Shown here one piece after another: positions 18,653-28,591 of a stretch of DNA of 64,000 bases; the stretch's first letter is position 1, and each line of letters begins with the position of its first letter. The stretch is from contig JAGOBH010000008.1 in NCBI GenBank assembly GCA_017983495.1, positions 96,194 to 160,193 of the forward strand. The letters are read 5' to 3'. A program made the translations under genes and the position numbers. This DNA comes from Pyrinomonadaceae bacterium. GTDB taxonomy: Bacteria; Acidobacteriota; Blastocatellia; Pyrinomonadales; Pyrinomonadaceae. The notes beneath the pieces were generated by a model, which saw nothing but the letters and a program-made list of their open reading frames with translations, had not been told where the DNA came from and did not search any database.

Positions 18653-19483
18653 ATGAACAACTTGCCAATCATTTCGAGTCGTGACAATCAGAGGTTGGTC
18701 AGAGCACGCAAAGTCCGAGATAGGCATATTTCCGGAAAGATATTCTTGGAAGGAAAGCGGCTTTCGGAAGAGGCACTAAGGTCTGATCTAGCGATCGAGG
18801 AGTGTTTTGTCTCTGAGAAGTTCGTGAATTCGGTTGATAATGCCGATATTTTGAAAAGGCTGGCGGAAACCTCCCGGTTCGTATTCGAACTGCCGGATAG
18901 AGTGTTTCACACGATAGCGGCAACAGATCACTCCCAAGGCGTGGTCCTGATAGCTGAACGACCTGAGCATACTAAAGAGACGATCGAGAATAGCATTTCA
19001 ACGGGTTCGTCTCTGCCTATAGTCCTGGTACTTTTTCAGATCAACAATCCCGCGAATTTGGGAGCTGTCCTCAGAACCGCCGAAGCGGCCGGGATCGCCG
19101 GTATTATTGTTACTGAAAGTTCGACGGATGTGTATTCGCCAAAGTCCCTAAGAGCGTCGATGGGAGCGGCTCTTCGTTTACCGGTTTGGACGGATATAAC
19201 ACTGGATGCAGCTATTGCCTGGGCCGGGGAGTTTGGACTAGAAGCAACTGCTACCGGTGCGCAATCCACCGCCTCTCATACCGAAATTGATTGGCTCAAG
19301 CCGCGATTGCTAATTTTCGGATCGGAGGCTCACGGACTGAACGAATCGCAACTTGAGTTCGTCCCCGAGCGGATTCGGATACCGATGGATAACCAGGTGG
19401 AAAGCCTCAACCTGGCGGTTGCGACCGGTATCATTCTCTTCGAGGCGAAGCGGCAGATACAGTCCAGATCATCTACCGATTAG
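18653..19483 (+). CDS. TrmH-family (SPOUT) RNA 2'-O-methyltransferase
   Basis: A 276-residue RNA methyltransferase. The N-terminal part (SSRDNQRLVRARKVRDRHIS) is the L30e-like RNA-binding domain. The SPOUT knot has all three motifs: NNPANLGAVLRTAEAAGIAG, LLIFGSEAHGLNESQL and IPMDNQVESLNLAVATGIIL. It uses SAM to methylate ribose, probably in 23S rRNA. It is transcribed divergently from the carboxylase gene, and its last 11 bases overlap the 3' end of the convergent phosphatase gene. Confidence 0.92.
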   Translation: MNNLPIISSRDNQRLVRARKVRDRHISGKIFLEGKRLSEEALRSDLAIEECFVSEKFVNSVDNADILKRLAETSRFVFELPDRVFHTIAATDHSQGVVLIAERPEHTKETIENSISTGSSLPIVLVLFQINNPANLGAVLRTAEAAGIAGIIVTESSTDVYSPKSLRASMGAALRLPVWTDITLDAAIAWAGEFGLEATATGAQSTASHTEIDWLKPRLLIFGSEAHGLNESQLEFVPERIRIPMDNQVESLNLAVATGIILFEAKRQIQSRSSTD

Positions 19484-21209
19484 CATTTGAGTTAGTCGTT
19501 GACGGTGCCTTGATCGCTTCAAACTCCTTTCTAAGGTTTGTCTGAATGGTCGTATCGTTCAATACAGCGATCGCCATCGCGATGTCTACGGCAATAGTCT
19601 TAGCGTTTGCGGGGTCCGCTTCGCTAAGGCGATTTCTGGCTTCGGTCATCGACGAACGAGCCTTTACATAATCGCCGATAAGCAAATGAGCACGCCCGAC
19701 CAAATAATGGTCCTCGCAATCCTGCGGGTTCGCTCCAAATTTCGCAAGAAATCCGGCCGGATCCTTATCGACTTCACGACGGTTTTCTTCAAATGCGCTC
19801 AAAGGGATGTTTGCTACCTTCATCTCCGTGATCGGCGGATTCTCAGGGCCTTTCGCTGGTACAAACAGGAAATGATATGCAGCTAGTCCGATAATTCCTC
19901 CGATCAATAACATACCGACCGTTTTCAAGATCTTTCCAGCAGTACCGGCAGATTCAGTCAGATCATCCCTTGACGCGTCGCCGGAGTTTCCAAACATCGA
20001 AAAAGACTCGACCGGCTCGTCAGCCGGGTACTGTGGCTCATTCGAAAACGCTGGTTCCGGCAATACAGATTCGGTAGGTAACAAGTTTTGATGTAATTCA
20101 ACATCTTCCGGATCCAATTCAACCGTAGCACCGTGGTCACTATCGTCTACGCCCGGAGATTCGCGGTCCAAATGGAATGGCGATTCAGGTTCGGCGTCGT
20201 CGCCCACCTCAGTTATTTGAGCGATATCGGAATCCGACGGTGCTTCGCTAATGAAAAAGACGTCAGGTTCAGGACGTTGGCCAGCATCAATTGAAAACTC
20301 CGCCGTATCGATCTCCAACAGGTCATCTTCGTCGGATTCCTGCGACTCCGGTCCTTGTTGAATAGGTCTGACGCTCGCGACGGTCGCCTCTTCCTCGTCT
20401 ACTATTCGCACCAAAGGATCGCTTGCCGCATTGACATGATCGACCGCCATTGAAGGCTCCGGTGATTCGATCGTCACTCGCACAAGCACCGCGGTCAGGT
20501 TGTCTTCGGCCCCCCGATCGTAGCAGGTCTCTTTGATCCGTGAACAGATCGTTTGGAGATCGTCGCCGGAACCCAGCAGTTCGGCGATCTCAACATCGCC
20601 AATATGTCGTGTGACACCGTCGGAACATATTAGAAAAGTAGAATCGGAGGAGAGTAGAGTAGTTTTGAGTTCAAGTTCCACCACCGGCTCCGCCCCGAGT
20701 GCACGGCTAATAATGTTCTTGCCGGGATGGTTCTCTGCCTGTTCTTCGGTCATCCGACCAGCCCGAACCTCTTCCGCAACCATAGAATGGTCGTCTGTTT
20801 CACGAAACAGCGTTCCTTCGCTATCGAATCTGTAAAGACGCGAGTCTCCGACGTGCCCGATTGTCGCGATATTGCCGTTTAGGTGGAGGGCAACGACCGT
20901 CGTAGCCATTTTTGAGAGCTGTGCCAGCTCGTTGGACATTTGATGAATAGCTGAATTAGCACTCTCCAGTGCCGCCCGCATAACTTCCTCAGCGTCCTGG
21001 ACGGCACTCATGTTCATGAACGCTTCGCCCAGGATCTCCATCGCCATCTGCGAAGCCACCTCGCCCGCCTGCGCTCCGCCAACCCCATCAGCAACCGCAA
21101 AGATTCCGCGTTCCGGTATTTCGAGAAATGAGTCTTCGTTCTGGGGCCTCTTTTCGCTTAGCCCACGATCCGAGATCGATGATGATTCAATGCGGGTATT
21201 CACAACCAT
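19473..21209 (-). CDS. PP2C-type Ser/Thr phosphatase with membrane anchor (PstP-like)
   Basis: A 578-residue protein. The N-terminal PP2C domain (about 10-250) has RPQNEDSFL, VADGVGGAQAGE, HVGDSRLYRF, ICSDGVTRHI and EDNLTAVLVR, giving the metal-binding aspartates. An acidic linker follows (about 260-420), rich in Glu/Asp/Ser/Pro. A transmembrane helix comes next (TVGMLLIGGIIGLAAYHFLF, near 435), then a periplasmic helical tail with a TPR-like segment. This anchored layout matches mycobacterial PstP. It is last in the operon FHA-PBP2-RodA-phosphatase, so it probably resets kinase signalling to the cell-wall machinery. Confidence 0.93.
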   Translation of the reverse strand: MVVNTRIESSSISDRGLSEKRPQNEDSFLEIPERGIFAVADGVGGAQAGEVASQMAMEILGEAFMNMSAVQDAEEVMRAALESANSAIHQMSNELAQLSKMATTVVALHLNGNIATIGHVGDSRLYRFDSEGTLFRETDDHSMVAEEVRAGRMTEEQAENHPGKNIISRALGAEPVVELELKTTLLSSDSTFLICSDGVTRHIGDVEIAELLGSGDDLQTICSRIKETCYDRGAEDNLTAVLVRVTIESPEPSMAVDHVNAASDPLVRIVDEEEATVASVRPIQQGPESQESDEDDLLEIDTAEFSIDAGQRPEPDVFFISEAPSDSDIAQITEVGDDAEPESPFHLDRESPGVDDSDHGATVELDPEDVELHQNLLPTESVLPEPAFSNEPQYPADEPVESFSMFGNSGDASRDDLTESAGTAGKILKTVGMLLIGGIIGLAAYHFLFVPAKGPENPPITEMKVANIPLSAFEENRREVDKDPAGFLAKFGANPQDCEDHYLVGRAHLLIGDYVKARSSMTEARNRLSEADPANAKTIAVDIAMAIAVLNDTTIQTNLRKEFEAIKAPSTTNSNANR

Positions 21210-21249
21210 GATAATTCTCCGAGAAGCTGAGAGTTCTTTAACTTAGCGG

Positions 21250-22944
21250 CTATTGCGAGTTGGACTCAACTGGCGAACTCTTGGCAACAAATTCGTCTCG
21301 GCGAAGATCAAGCGAATTTCGATGCGAAAGAGCCATCAACATGCCCAACATAAAAAAGCTCGTGATCAGGCTAAAGCCGCCATGGCTTACAAAGGGCAGA
21401 GTAATGCCGGTCATCGGCAAGGCACGGGTTATTCCACCAATATTCACGAGCGCTTGGAAACCAATAAAGGCCGAGAGTCCGACAGCACACAATTTGCTGA
21501 ACATATCGCGGGAATCGCGAGCTGTACGTATGCCGGCAGTTACAAAGACGATCAGGGCAAAGATTAACAACAATCCACCAAAAAGTCCAAGTTCTTCGGC
21601 CAACGCGGCGAAGATGTAGTCTGAATCCGCAACAGGGATCAGCTCCGGATATCCAAGCCCGAGACCGCGTCCGGTTGTGCCCCCTGATGCCAGGCCAAAT
21701 GTTGCTTGTGCCGGCTGGAAAGCCAGAATATCAAACCACGCGTCGACGTTGATCGTCCGCTGAAGATCGGGGTCTTCCGCCAACATGGCAGGCAGATTCG
21801 GATCCTTTTCGACTAACCTTTTGTAATAATCGTCGTAATCTTCCTTCCACCAGGATGTTTCCGGTGTTGGCGGATTGAATCCGTCAAGCCACAAGTGAAA
21901 ACGTTGCTGGATACGATTAGGTAACGCGAGCTTTACCGGAGCTGCGATCGACGGCAGAAGTGGAATTTTCTCCTGCGTCTTCTCGGGCAAAGCACCGACG
22001 ACAAGTATCGCAATGACCAGAGCGACACTACCGATCAAAACAAATCGTTGCGAGAACCTTCGAACAGCCACCAGATAAAGAGTTGCATAGACCGAGCTGA
22101 ACACCATCATCTGGCCGAAATCCTTCAAAACAAAGAAGGGAACAAATGGTAGAGCCGCCATAAATACAAGCGGGACGACATCCTTGGCTCGGGGAATGCC
22201 CCAATAAGTACGTGCCAGATTTCGATATAGTACAGAGAGTATTGCTGCAAATCCGATCAAAAACGGTACTTTCGATGGCTCCCAAGGAGTCATATTACCG
22301 ACCTTGCCGGCCCGAGACGTAATTGCAGCGAAAATCAAAGGGATCAATGTTAGCAAAACGATCACGAACCCATTTTCTTGAAGAAATTTGAGGACCTTGT
22401 CCCGACGCAAAAGGATGAAGGCGGCGAGCATCCCCAGTATAGCCAGCAGAGGGTTTATTGTGTTTCCCGACAACAGAACATCCTTGATATCTCCTTCGGC
22501 GGGCCGCGGCTTTTCGGCCGATAGGTCTACAGGCGAAGGTGGCGTCGCTGGCAGGCCCATTATCTGCTTTTTCTCGGCTGAATAATTTTCCTGAATATAA
22601 TGCATCTGCAGGGTATGCAGTTTTGCCTGTCGGGCCTCAGATTTTTCCTTTCTGGATGTGTATTCCTGGTCGCTGAAAAGTCGGTATTGCACGGTCAGTC
22701 CGACCGAAAAAAGAAGTATCGCAGACGTGTATAGCGTCCAATTACCATCAAACTTAACAAATCGCTTTAAGATGATCGGGATAAATGCAAGCAATGAAAG
22801 AAGTAAGAGGTTTCGACCGGCAACGAGCCACGATGTCTCATATCCGCGGATCAGCGCCCCATAATAGATAGAGTAGTGCGATACCGCCGTCAGAAAGACG
22901 ATCAGGATCAGAATAAAAACATGTGATGATGTCCGGTTTTTCAA
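21250..22944 (-). CDS. RodA/FtsW/SpoVE-family SEDS peptidoglycan polymerase
   Basis: A 564-residue SEDS glycosyltransferase. The C-terminal half has the conserved GRGLGLGYPELIPVADSDYI, EELGLFGGLLL and MTGITLPFVSHGGFSLI. SEDS proteins polymerise lipid II and work with a class B PBP. It is longer than E. coli RodA: the extra length is an N-terminal block of hydrophobic helices and a long loop (about residues 90-160) before the core, as in actinobacterial RodA. The PBP2 gene ends 17 bases upstream, supporting a cognate pair. Confidence 0.92.
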   Translation of the reverse strand: MKNRTSSHVFILILIVFLTAVSHYSIYYGALIRGYETSWLVAGRNLLLLSLLAFIPIILKRFVKFDGNWTLYTSAILLFSVGLTVQYRLFSDQEYTSRKEKSEARQAKLHTLQMHYIQENYSAEKKQIMGLPATPPSPVDLSAEKPRPAEGDIKDVLLSGNTINPLLAILGMLAAFILLRRDKVLKFLQENGFVIVLLTLIPLIFAAITSRAGKVGNMTPWEPSKVPFLIGFAAILSVLYRNLARTYWGIPRAKDVVPLVFMAALPFVPFFVLKDFGQMMVFSSVYATLYLVAVRRFSQRFVLIGSVALVIAILVVGALPEKTQEKIPLLPSIAAPVKLALPNRIQQRFHLWLDGFNPPTPETSWWKEDYDDYYKRLVEKDPNLPAMLAEDPDLQRTINVDAWFDILAFQPAQATFGLASGGTTGRGLGLGYPELIPVADSDYIFAALAEELGLFGGLLLIFALIVFVTAGIRTARDSRDMFSKLCAVGLSAFIGFQALVNIGGITRALPMTGITLPFVSHGGFSLITSFFMLGMLMALSHRNSLDLRRDEFVAKSSPVESNSQ

Positions 22945-22960
22945 CTTGTCGTCCCTTTTG

Positions 22961-24889
22961 CTATCCCTGCTTTTTCTTGGCAGATTTTGGCTTCGATGTC
23001 GGCTTTTGCGGAGCAGCTTTGGGCTTGTACTGGTCTCCTAAGAGTCCGAGTTCACGAGCCTTAAGAATTACATTTGCCGCTATTGGGGCAGCCGTTCTGG
23101 CGCCAAAGCCACCGCCCTCGACCACGACCGCAATTGCAACTTGGGGACGTTCGAGCGGCGCGATCGTAATAAACCAACTATCGGTGCGCTCGTACATGAC
23201 CGGAGCGTCATATTCAACCAACTCACCTTTGTCATTCTTTCTCTTCTTCTTGACCGTTCGAAGTTTCCCTGTTTTTTCGTCGTAAAGGGGAGCCAACTTC
23301 TCAGCCGTTCCTGTTTTTCCACCGGTTTTGATACCCGTACCGGCGAGCTTGGCCGATATGACCGTTCCGGTTCCGCCCGGCTCCTCTGTAACAGTCGACA
23401 TAATTCCACGCATAGCCGCGGCCTGTTGCGGAGAGAGTACTTGGGAAAATGCCTGTGGAGCCTGATCGGCTTCGATCTTCGGCTTCATCAGTTTTCCTTC
23501 CATATTTCCCGGAATGGAAGCGATCAGTGCCATTTGAAACGGCGTCATCTGTCCGGCATAACCTTGCCCCATACCTTCGAGTCCGAGGTCGTAAAGCGAG
23601 ATCTTGCTGCCGGTCACAATTGTTGATTGAGCCGGTGCAAGGGCACTAGCGATGTTTAGATTACTTGCGTTCCAAAGATTCGGAAAAAAACGAGCCATGA
23701 CGGCGTCATCAGGAGTGTCAACGCCGGCTATTCCCATCAATAAGGCCGTTTCGCGAATTCGCTCTCGTCCAAGTTCGATCGCTAGCTGTGCGAAATATTG
23801 ATTACTCGAAACCTTGTAGGCAAACGTGAGGTCCTTTTCCTGACAGCCGCCGTCACAGGCTCCAGCTACGGTGCCATCGGGAAGTAATTTCTGTGTAGCG
23901 TCAACGATCGGCCTTGAGCCCCGGACCGGCTTAAAACCATCCGCATAGCTCGGGAATTGTGAATTTTGTTTTCCTGCCCGAAAGGCAGAAATCGCGGTAA
24001 ATGTCTTGAAGGTCGACCCTGGAACGTAAAACTCTCGCGTCGCGCGGTTCAGGAGCGGCTTTTCACGCTTGTTTGCTTCGAGCTTGAGGTAACCATCCAG
24101 ATCCTGGGCCTCGGCGAGACTGTACGATGGATTTGAGTACATTCCAAGCACATCACCGGTTTGCGGATTGATTACGACGATCGCTCCGATCTTGCCGGAA
24201 AGCTGCTGGGCTAAAAACGATTGCAAGTCCCGATCGATCGTAACGCGAACGTCTTTTTGCTCGTCTTGCGGGCGTTTGAATTTTGTCAGGACTTCCCATG
24301 CTTCGGGCATTGGGTCCGCGCTCCGCTTATATAACGTACGTTCAAGTCCGGGCGTTCCCCGCTCGGTGCCGAGAAGGTGAGCCATCTCTTTCTCGAGTGC
24401 AAATCCTCGCTCGATATCACCGTTTTTTGTGACCTTATAATACGCCAGCGACGAAGCGAGATTACCGGTCCTGTCCAGCATCCAACCTCGCAACGATGCG
24501 GCGTTGGCCCGTCGATTTCGTAGGTCTTTATAACTTAAAGCCTGGTATTGTTCATTCGAATCGTCTGCAAAATATGTCCAATACACCTGAAATCCAAAGA
24601 CCGAAAATGCGAGCACGACGAAAAGTGCTTGCCAGACGATCAGGCTCCGATTCGCAACAGCCTGGCTAATTCGCTTTACTACATCGTTTGGCAATTCCAA
24701 CTCGAACTTAAAGCGGGGTCTTCGAATATTGTCCAAAAAGCTGAAAATCAGGAAAGCGACAAGGATCCCGAGGCCGATAATGTATAAGATCGAGAGCCCG
24801 GCAGGAGTGCGTTCGAGTACCTGACTTCCGAAAAGGTCTTCGGGACGCCATTTGGGCCATTCGATAAGAAATGTGAAGAAAGTGTTCAT
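22961..24889 (-). CDS. Penicillin-binding protein 2 (class B transpeptidase)
   Basis: A 642-residue class B PBP. Two hydrophobic segments come first (about 32-52 and 93-113), the second being the usual anchor. The pedestal includes RGWMLDRTGNLASS. The transpeptidase has all three active-site motifs: VPGSTFKTF (SxxK), SSNQYFAQL (SxN) and TGGKTGTAEK (KTG). It cross-links peptidoglycan with the SEDS partner encoded next. The C-terminus is Lys/Pro-rich. An extra leading membrane segment is unusual for PBP2. It abuts the FHA gene (stop at 24890) without a gap. Confidence 0.94.
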   Translation of the reverse strand: MNTFFTFLIEWPKWRPEDLFGSQVLERTPAGLSILYIIGLGILVAFLIFSFLDNIRRPRFKFELELPNDVVKRISQAVANRSLIVWQALFVVLAFSVFGFQVYWTYFADDSNEQYQALSYKDLRNRRANAASLRGWMLDRTGNLASSLAYYKVTKNGDIERGFALEKEMAHLLGTERGTPGLERTLYKRSADPMPEAWEVLTKFKRPQDEQKDVRVTIDRDLQSFLAQQLSGKIGAIVVINPQTGDVLGMYSNPSYSLAEAQDLDGYLKLEANKREKPLLNRATREFYVPGSTFKTFTAISAFRAGKQNSQFPSYADGFKPVRGSRPIVDATQKLLPDGTVAGACDGGCQEKDLTFAYKVSSNQYFAQLAIELGRERIRETALLMGIAGVDTPDDAVMARFFPNLWNASNLNIASALAPAQSTIVTGSKISLYDLGLEGMGQGYAGQMTPFQMALIASIPGNMEGKLMKPKIEADQAPQAFSQVLSPQQAAAMRGIMSTVTEEPGGTGTVISAKLAGTGIKTGGKTGTAEKLAPLYDEKTGKLRTVKKKRKNDKGELVEYDAPVMYERTDSWFITIAPLERPQVAIAVVVEGGGFGARTAAPIAANVILKARELGLLGDQYKPKAAPQKPTSKPKSAKKKQG

Positions 24890-25897
24890 CTAAGCTTCTT
24901 TATCAGGTGTTCCTTCCGGATCAGAAAGCAGGTCATCGCTTTCGCTCGCAACACCCCGATGCTCTGGCTGTTCCAATATCTCGCTCGAGGCTTTACTGGA
25001 GAATTGAAAACCGTCGATCTCGAATGTTTCTGCGCTTGTTGCCGTACTCACGTCATCGGCTTCCACGACCGTGGGCAATAGGGTGCATTCAATTTGCACC
25101 TCGACGGTGCCGAACTTCACCCTATCCGCCGGATCGAGTTCGGTCACTGTTCCGTATGCAATACGCTCGTCATTTATGAATGTTCCGTTCGTTGATCCGA
25201 TGTCCGATATAGATAGTTTTCCGTCAGCGCCGACGAGCAACGACGCGTGGATCTTCGAAACACTCCGGTCGTCGATCACCAGCGAATTTTCGGAGGTTCG
25301 CCCGACTGAGATCCTACCGTTAACGGAAGCGGTGAGGGGCGTTTGTTTAGGAACGCCGTTGACCTCATAACGTGCGATACAAGTTACGTTGGGTACTGCT
25401 GGCAGTGACTCATGTGACGATCGGCCAAAATTAATAGACGGGAGAGTAACATTCATGACGACCTCCCGCTCATTATCGTCAAACTGTTCGAACCCTACGA
25501 GGAGTTCAACTCCATCGGTAAAGTAATCAGGCTTCACGACAAGCGAGATCGGGGCGTAGGTGTAATAGAGATTATCGTTGATATGGTCGATAGTTGCCGT
25601 TAATAACTCATTCTCTAGCGTTTTGATCGAATTTTCAGAATCGGTCGAGAATTTGTCCCACTGCATTTTTAACTGAATAATATGTGGGACGACCAGGCCT
25701 TTTCCCGGAATGTTCTGAGCTTCGGCATCGAGAAGACGCTTTAACCGCTCGATCAGCTCACTTGCCGCAAGGGAACTTGACGGTTTCCATCTGCGGCCGG
25801 TAAATCGGTCGAACGTATCGCCGACTTTCGTCAACACTCCCCGCAGCAGGTGGTCCGGCGAGTTGTTCGGCTTTGTAACTTTGTCGTTTACAGTCAT
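24890..25897 (-). CDS. FHA-domain protein with FhaA-like N-terminal domain
   Basis: A 335-residue cytoplasmic protein. Residues about 15-165 resemble the FhaA N-terminal (DUF3662) domain: LLRGVLTKVGDTFDRFTGRR, PISLVVKPDYFTDG. An FHA phosphothreonine-binding domain follows at about 195-270 with intact ISVGRTSENSLVIDD, SVSKIHASLL and SDIGSTNGTFIND. The tail is acidic. It is first in an operon with PBP2, RodA and PP2C. In mycobacteria FhaA links the kinase PknB to wall synthesis, and the same role is inferred here. No kinase is encoded in this operon. Confidence 0.9.
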   Translation of the reverse strand: MTVNDKVTKPNNSPDHLLRGVLTKVGDTFDRFTGRRWKPSSSLAASELIERLKRLLDAEAQNIPGKGLVVPHIIQLKMQWDKFSTDSENSIKTLENELLTATIDHINDNLYYTYAPISLVVKPDYFTDGVELLVGFEQFDDNEREVVMNVTLPSINFGRSSHESLPAVPNVTCIARYEVNGVPKQTPLTASVNGRISVGRTSENSLVIDDRSVSKIHASLLVGADGKLSISDIGSTNGTFINDERIAYGTVTELDPADRVKFGTVEVQIECTLLPTVVEADDVSTATSAETFEIDGFQFSSKASSEILEQPEHRGVASESDDLLSDPEGTPDKEA

Positions 25898-25985
25898 TTA
25901 GTCCAAAACGCAATACGCTGCAGAATCTTCATAGTTTCCTAAAATATTATCCGAACTTGCCGCCAAACAAAAATAAACGAATCTA

Positions 25986-26015
25986 TTGACGGACGATTGA
26001 TAAACAATGTAAAAT
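25986..26015 (+). promoter_or_regulatory. Sigma-70-type promoter of the pseudopilin operon
   Basis: TTGACG at 25986-25991 and TAAAAT at 26010-26015 with an 18-base spacer. Transcription would start near 26022, leaving a leader of about 95 bases before the first pilin gene. No sigma-54 site was seen. Confidence 0.55.
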
Positions 26016-26117
26016 CTTTTTGGGAATGTTTGTGCATTCTGACTTTCTTCTAAATAGTAACCCCCTAGTTGTAATTAGCTGTAACAAAGTCATGCGTTCC
26101 AGCGAAAAGAAAAAGAT

Positions 26118-26837
26118 ATGAAATACAGGCTGTCCAATAGTAGATCGTTGGAACGCGGGTTCTCAGTTGTGGAACTGCTGGTGGTACTTGCCATAATCTC
26201 GGTTCTGAGCGGAGCGGTGTTATTTTACGCGAACGCCCACAAAAAGCTATACCAGCCAGATGACCAAGCTTTACAGATCGCGGATATTCTCCAGGAGGCT
26301 CGACAGCGATCGCTAACGCAGCGACGCCCAATGCGGGTCGAGATCAATCTAACAAACAATACGGTCAAGCTATATGACGAGAATACGATCAGTACCTCGG
26401 CGGATGACGATGTGCTGCTCAAGGCTATGAACTTGTTCGCCAGTGCTAACGTCAAGGTAGATTCCCGCCCGAGTGAGATCTCGCTCAACCCGCCTGAATC
26501 TATGCCGGTTCCCAACGCTGTGTATAAAACGAGTGTCTATCCCACCAGCATTAGTCAGACCGTTTCCACGATACGGTTCTTAGCAAATGGTTCAGCGGTA
26601 GACGCGGGCACGAACGCGACCGGCTCCGGGGCGGTCACTACCGGAGTGACGCTGCACATATGGGCTCCGAATAAATCAAATCCCGGTCAATCTGACATCG
26701 CTCGCAGCATTACGATCTTAGGGGCAACCGGCGTAATTCGAATGTGGGAATATGACCACACCTCGACAGCAACCAACAAGTGGAAGGATTCCCGACGAAG
26801 CAGTTCGTACGGAACCGCAAGCAACTCAAATCCCTGA
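26118..26837 (+). CDS. GspH/FimT-type minor pseudopilin
   Basis: A 239-residue prepilin. The N-terminal leader ends RSLERG|FSVVELLVVLAIIS, giving a canonical type III signal with Glu at +5 and a hydrophobic assembly helix. The C-terminal domain contains Thr/Asn-rich strands typical of GspH/FimT. It starts a four-gene operon (FimT-, PilV-, PilW- and PilX-like) for minor pilins that prime type IV pili or a type II secretion pseudopilus. Processing by a prepilin peptidase is expected; none is encoded in the window. Confidence 0.88.
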   Translation: MKYRLSNSRSLERGFSVVELLVVLAIISVLSGAVLFYANAHKKLYQPDDQALQIADILQEARQRSLTQRRPMRVEINLTNNTVKLYDENTISTSADDDVLLKAMNLFASANVKVDSRPSEISLNPPESMPVPNAVYKTSVYPTSISQTVSTIRFLANGSAVDAGTNATGSGAVTTGVTLHIWAPNKSNPGQSDIARSITILGATGVIRMWEYDHTSTATNKWKDSRRSSSYGTASNSNP

Positions 26838-26867
26838 TCCTGAAGGTCGGAGCTTAGTGTAATTAAA

Positions 26868-27443
26868 ATGACAAATCGCAAAAGTAATCAGAGCGGCTTT
26901 TCCTATATCGACGTGATGATCGCAATCGTGATCATGATGGTCGGGATCCTGGCAATGGTTGGAGCTTTGTCGGCCAATTTGGTTCGTTCGATGGAATCAG
27001 AAAAGCGGGTGCTTGCCAAACAACTCGCTCTTTCCACGATCGAATCGATAAACAGCGCAAAAGAGATCGAGCGGCCCGGGGTCGTCGATGGCTGGGATTC
27101 TCTAAAGAACGTTATGACATCGGTACCGGCCGGTGAAATAAATGGCATTTTTGTCACCGGTTACAATCCGGTACGCGAAGAACTCGGTTGGGATGGCGTC
27201 GCAGGCACGGTTGATGACGCGTGTCCGGGTTCCGGTGCTTGCATAGTGTCGGGGCGGCCGTCGAATGTTAGCCCGATCCGATACGGGTTTCAGCGTGAGA
27301 TCGTCATTACAGATATCGCTGATCCTGAACGGCCGACACCTCCGAACCCGATCACCAGGCGAAGGATCGATGTAAATATTCGCTATTTCGTAAACCAGGC
27401 AACGCGAAACGAGACTGCGTCGACCATCATTACTGCTTACTAA
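26868..27443 (+). CDS. PilV-like minor pilin
   Basis: A 191-residue prepilin-like protein. The leader NRKSNQSG|FSYIDVMIAIVIMM has Asp at +5 where almost all type IV pilins carry Glu; Glu5 helps subunit docking. Behind the helix the pattern matches PilV (GILAMVGALSANL, SMESEKRVLAKQLALSTIES). It is the second gene of the pseudopilin operon, 30 bases after the first. Confidence 0.85.
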   Translation: MTNRKSNQSGFSYIDVMIAIVIMMVGILAMVGALSANLVRSMESEKRVLAKQLALSTIESINSAKEIERPGVVDGWDSLKNVMTSVPAGEINGIFVTGYNPVREELGWDGVAGTVDDACPGSGACIVSGRPSNVSPIRYGFQREIVITDIADPERPTPPNPITRRRIDVNIRYFVNQATRNETASTIITAY

Positions 27444-27454
27444 CGGAGATATCG

Positions 27455-28573
27455 ATGAAATCGAATAATAGTAAAAGTGTTTCAAAGGGTAGGCTGCAAC
27501 CGGATCCCGGTCAAAGTGGTTTCAGTCTGCTCGAACTGGTGATCGCAATGGTCATCTTCATTATTATTTCCGCATCGATCTACGGACTCTTGCAGATCGG
27601 AAATATTGATCGTAATCGTGCCAGCCGACGTTCAGACGTTCTCAAGAATGCACGCGTCGCGATCCATATGATCGGGCGTGACGTGCTAAATGCGGGCCTT
27701 GCCTATCACCGTCGCGGAGCGGTCGTTCCTGACAACTTTAATACCACAAGATTTGGAGTTCCAGCAGACGTCGATGGCAACCGCGATATGCTGACCGGCG
27801 TTCTGGTGGGCAACGACCTATTCCAGAACGACCTAAATCTTAACACTGCAGTCCGAACCGATATGATCACCTTTGCTTATCGGGATATGGATTTTAACGG
27901 CGGAGATACTATTGAGTTACAGGGAGTCGCCGCGGTTTCCGGTGTCCCGTCGACACCTCGACTCACGTCAAAAACGGCAACTGGTGCGGCTGCAGCTCGG
28001 CCTTTTGACCTTTATTTGGTCGAATCCGATACTTCGCAGATCGCGATAATGGCGACCGCTGTTAACGGATCAAATACGATCGACGCCGCGGTCGGTGATC
28101 CGCTGGGTATCAATCAGGCTCTAAACGGCACGGGGCAAGCCGGCAGTGTCCTAAGGCTATGTACTTCGTCTGCGGACCAGAACTGTACGACCTACTCGGC
28201 CACTGCAAAAAGGTTCTTCGTTGTCAGTTACAAGGTCAAACAGGACGGCACGCTCATCAGAACGATCTACGGCAACAATCGTGGAGCTCTGGCATCGGCA
28301 CAGATCCAGGAAATGCCTCTTGCGTACAACGTCGAGGACCTGCAGGTAAAGTATGTTCTCGAAGACGGCACAACATCGGATAATCCGTCGGTCGGAGTAG
28401 ACGGCATAGTCGGGACCGCCGATGACGACTGGCAGGGTTTTAATGATGTACGACAGGTAATGATTACGATCAAGGTGCAATCGACGGAATCAGATGAGAA
28501 AACAGGCCGCCCTGATTCGATAACTCTTAACGCAACATTCAGTACACGTAACTTAGGGTACGACGCAAGCTAA
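27455..28573 (+). CDS. PilW-like minor pilin
   Basis: A 372-residue prepilin: DPGQSG|FSLLELVIAMVIFI, with Glu at +5. The long body includes RRSDVLKNARVAIHMIGRDV and then a beta-rich domain, as in PilW. The spacing to the PilV-like gene is 11 bases. The conserved segment VGTADDDWQGFNDVRQVMITI near the end is followed by a short tail typical of PilW (FSTRNLGYD). Confidence 0.88.
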   Translation: MKSNNSKSVSKGRLQPDPGQSGFSLLELVIAMVIFIIISASIYGLLQIGNIDRNRASRRSDVLKNARVAIHMIGRDVLNAGLAYHRRGAVVPDNFNTTRFGVPADVDGNRDMLTGVLVGNDLFQNDLNLNTAVRTDMITFAYRDMDFNGGDTIELQGVAAVSGVPSTPRLTSKTATGAAAARPFDLYLVESDTSQIAIMATAVNGSNTIDAAVGDPLGINQALNGTGQAGSVLRLCTSSADQNCTTYSATAKRFFVVSYKVKQDGTLIRTIYGNNRGALASAQIQEMPLAYNVEDLQVKYVLEDGTTSDNPSVGVDGIVGTADDDWQGFNDVRQVMITIKVQSTESDEKTGRPDSITLNATFSTRNLGYDAS

Positions 28574-28591
28574 AAATTAGGTGGTAACAAC

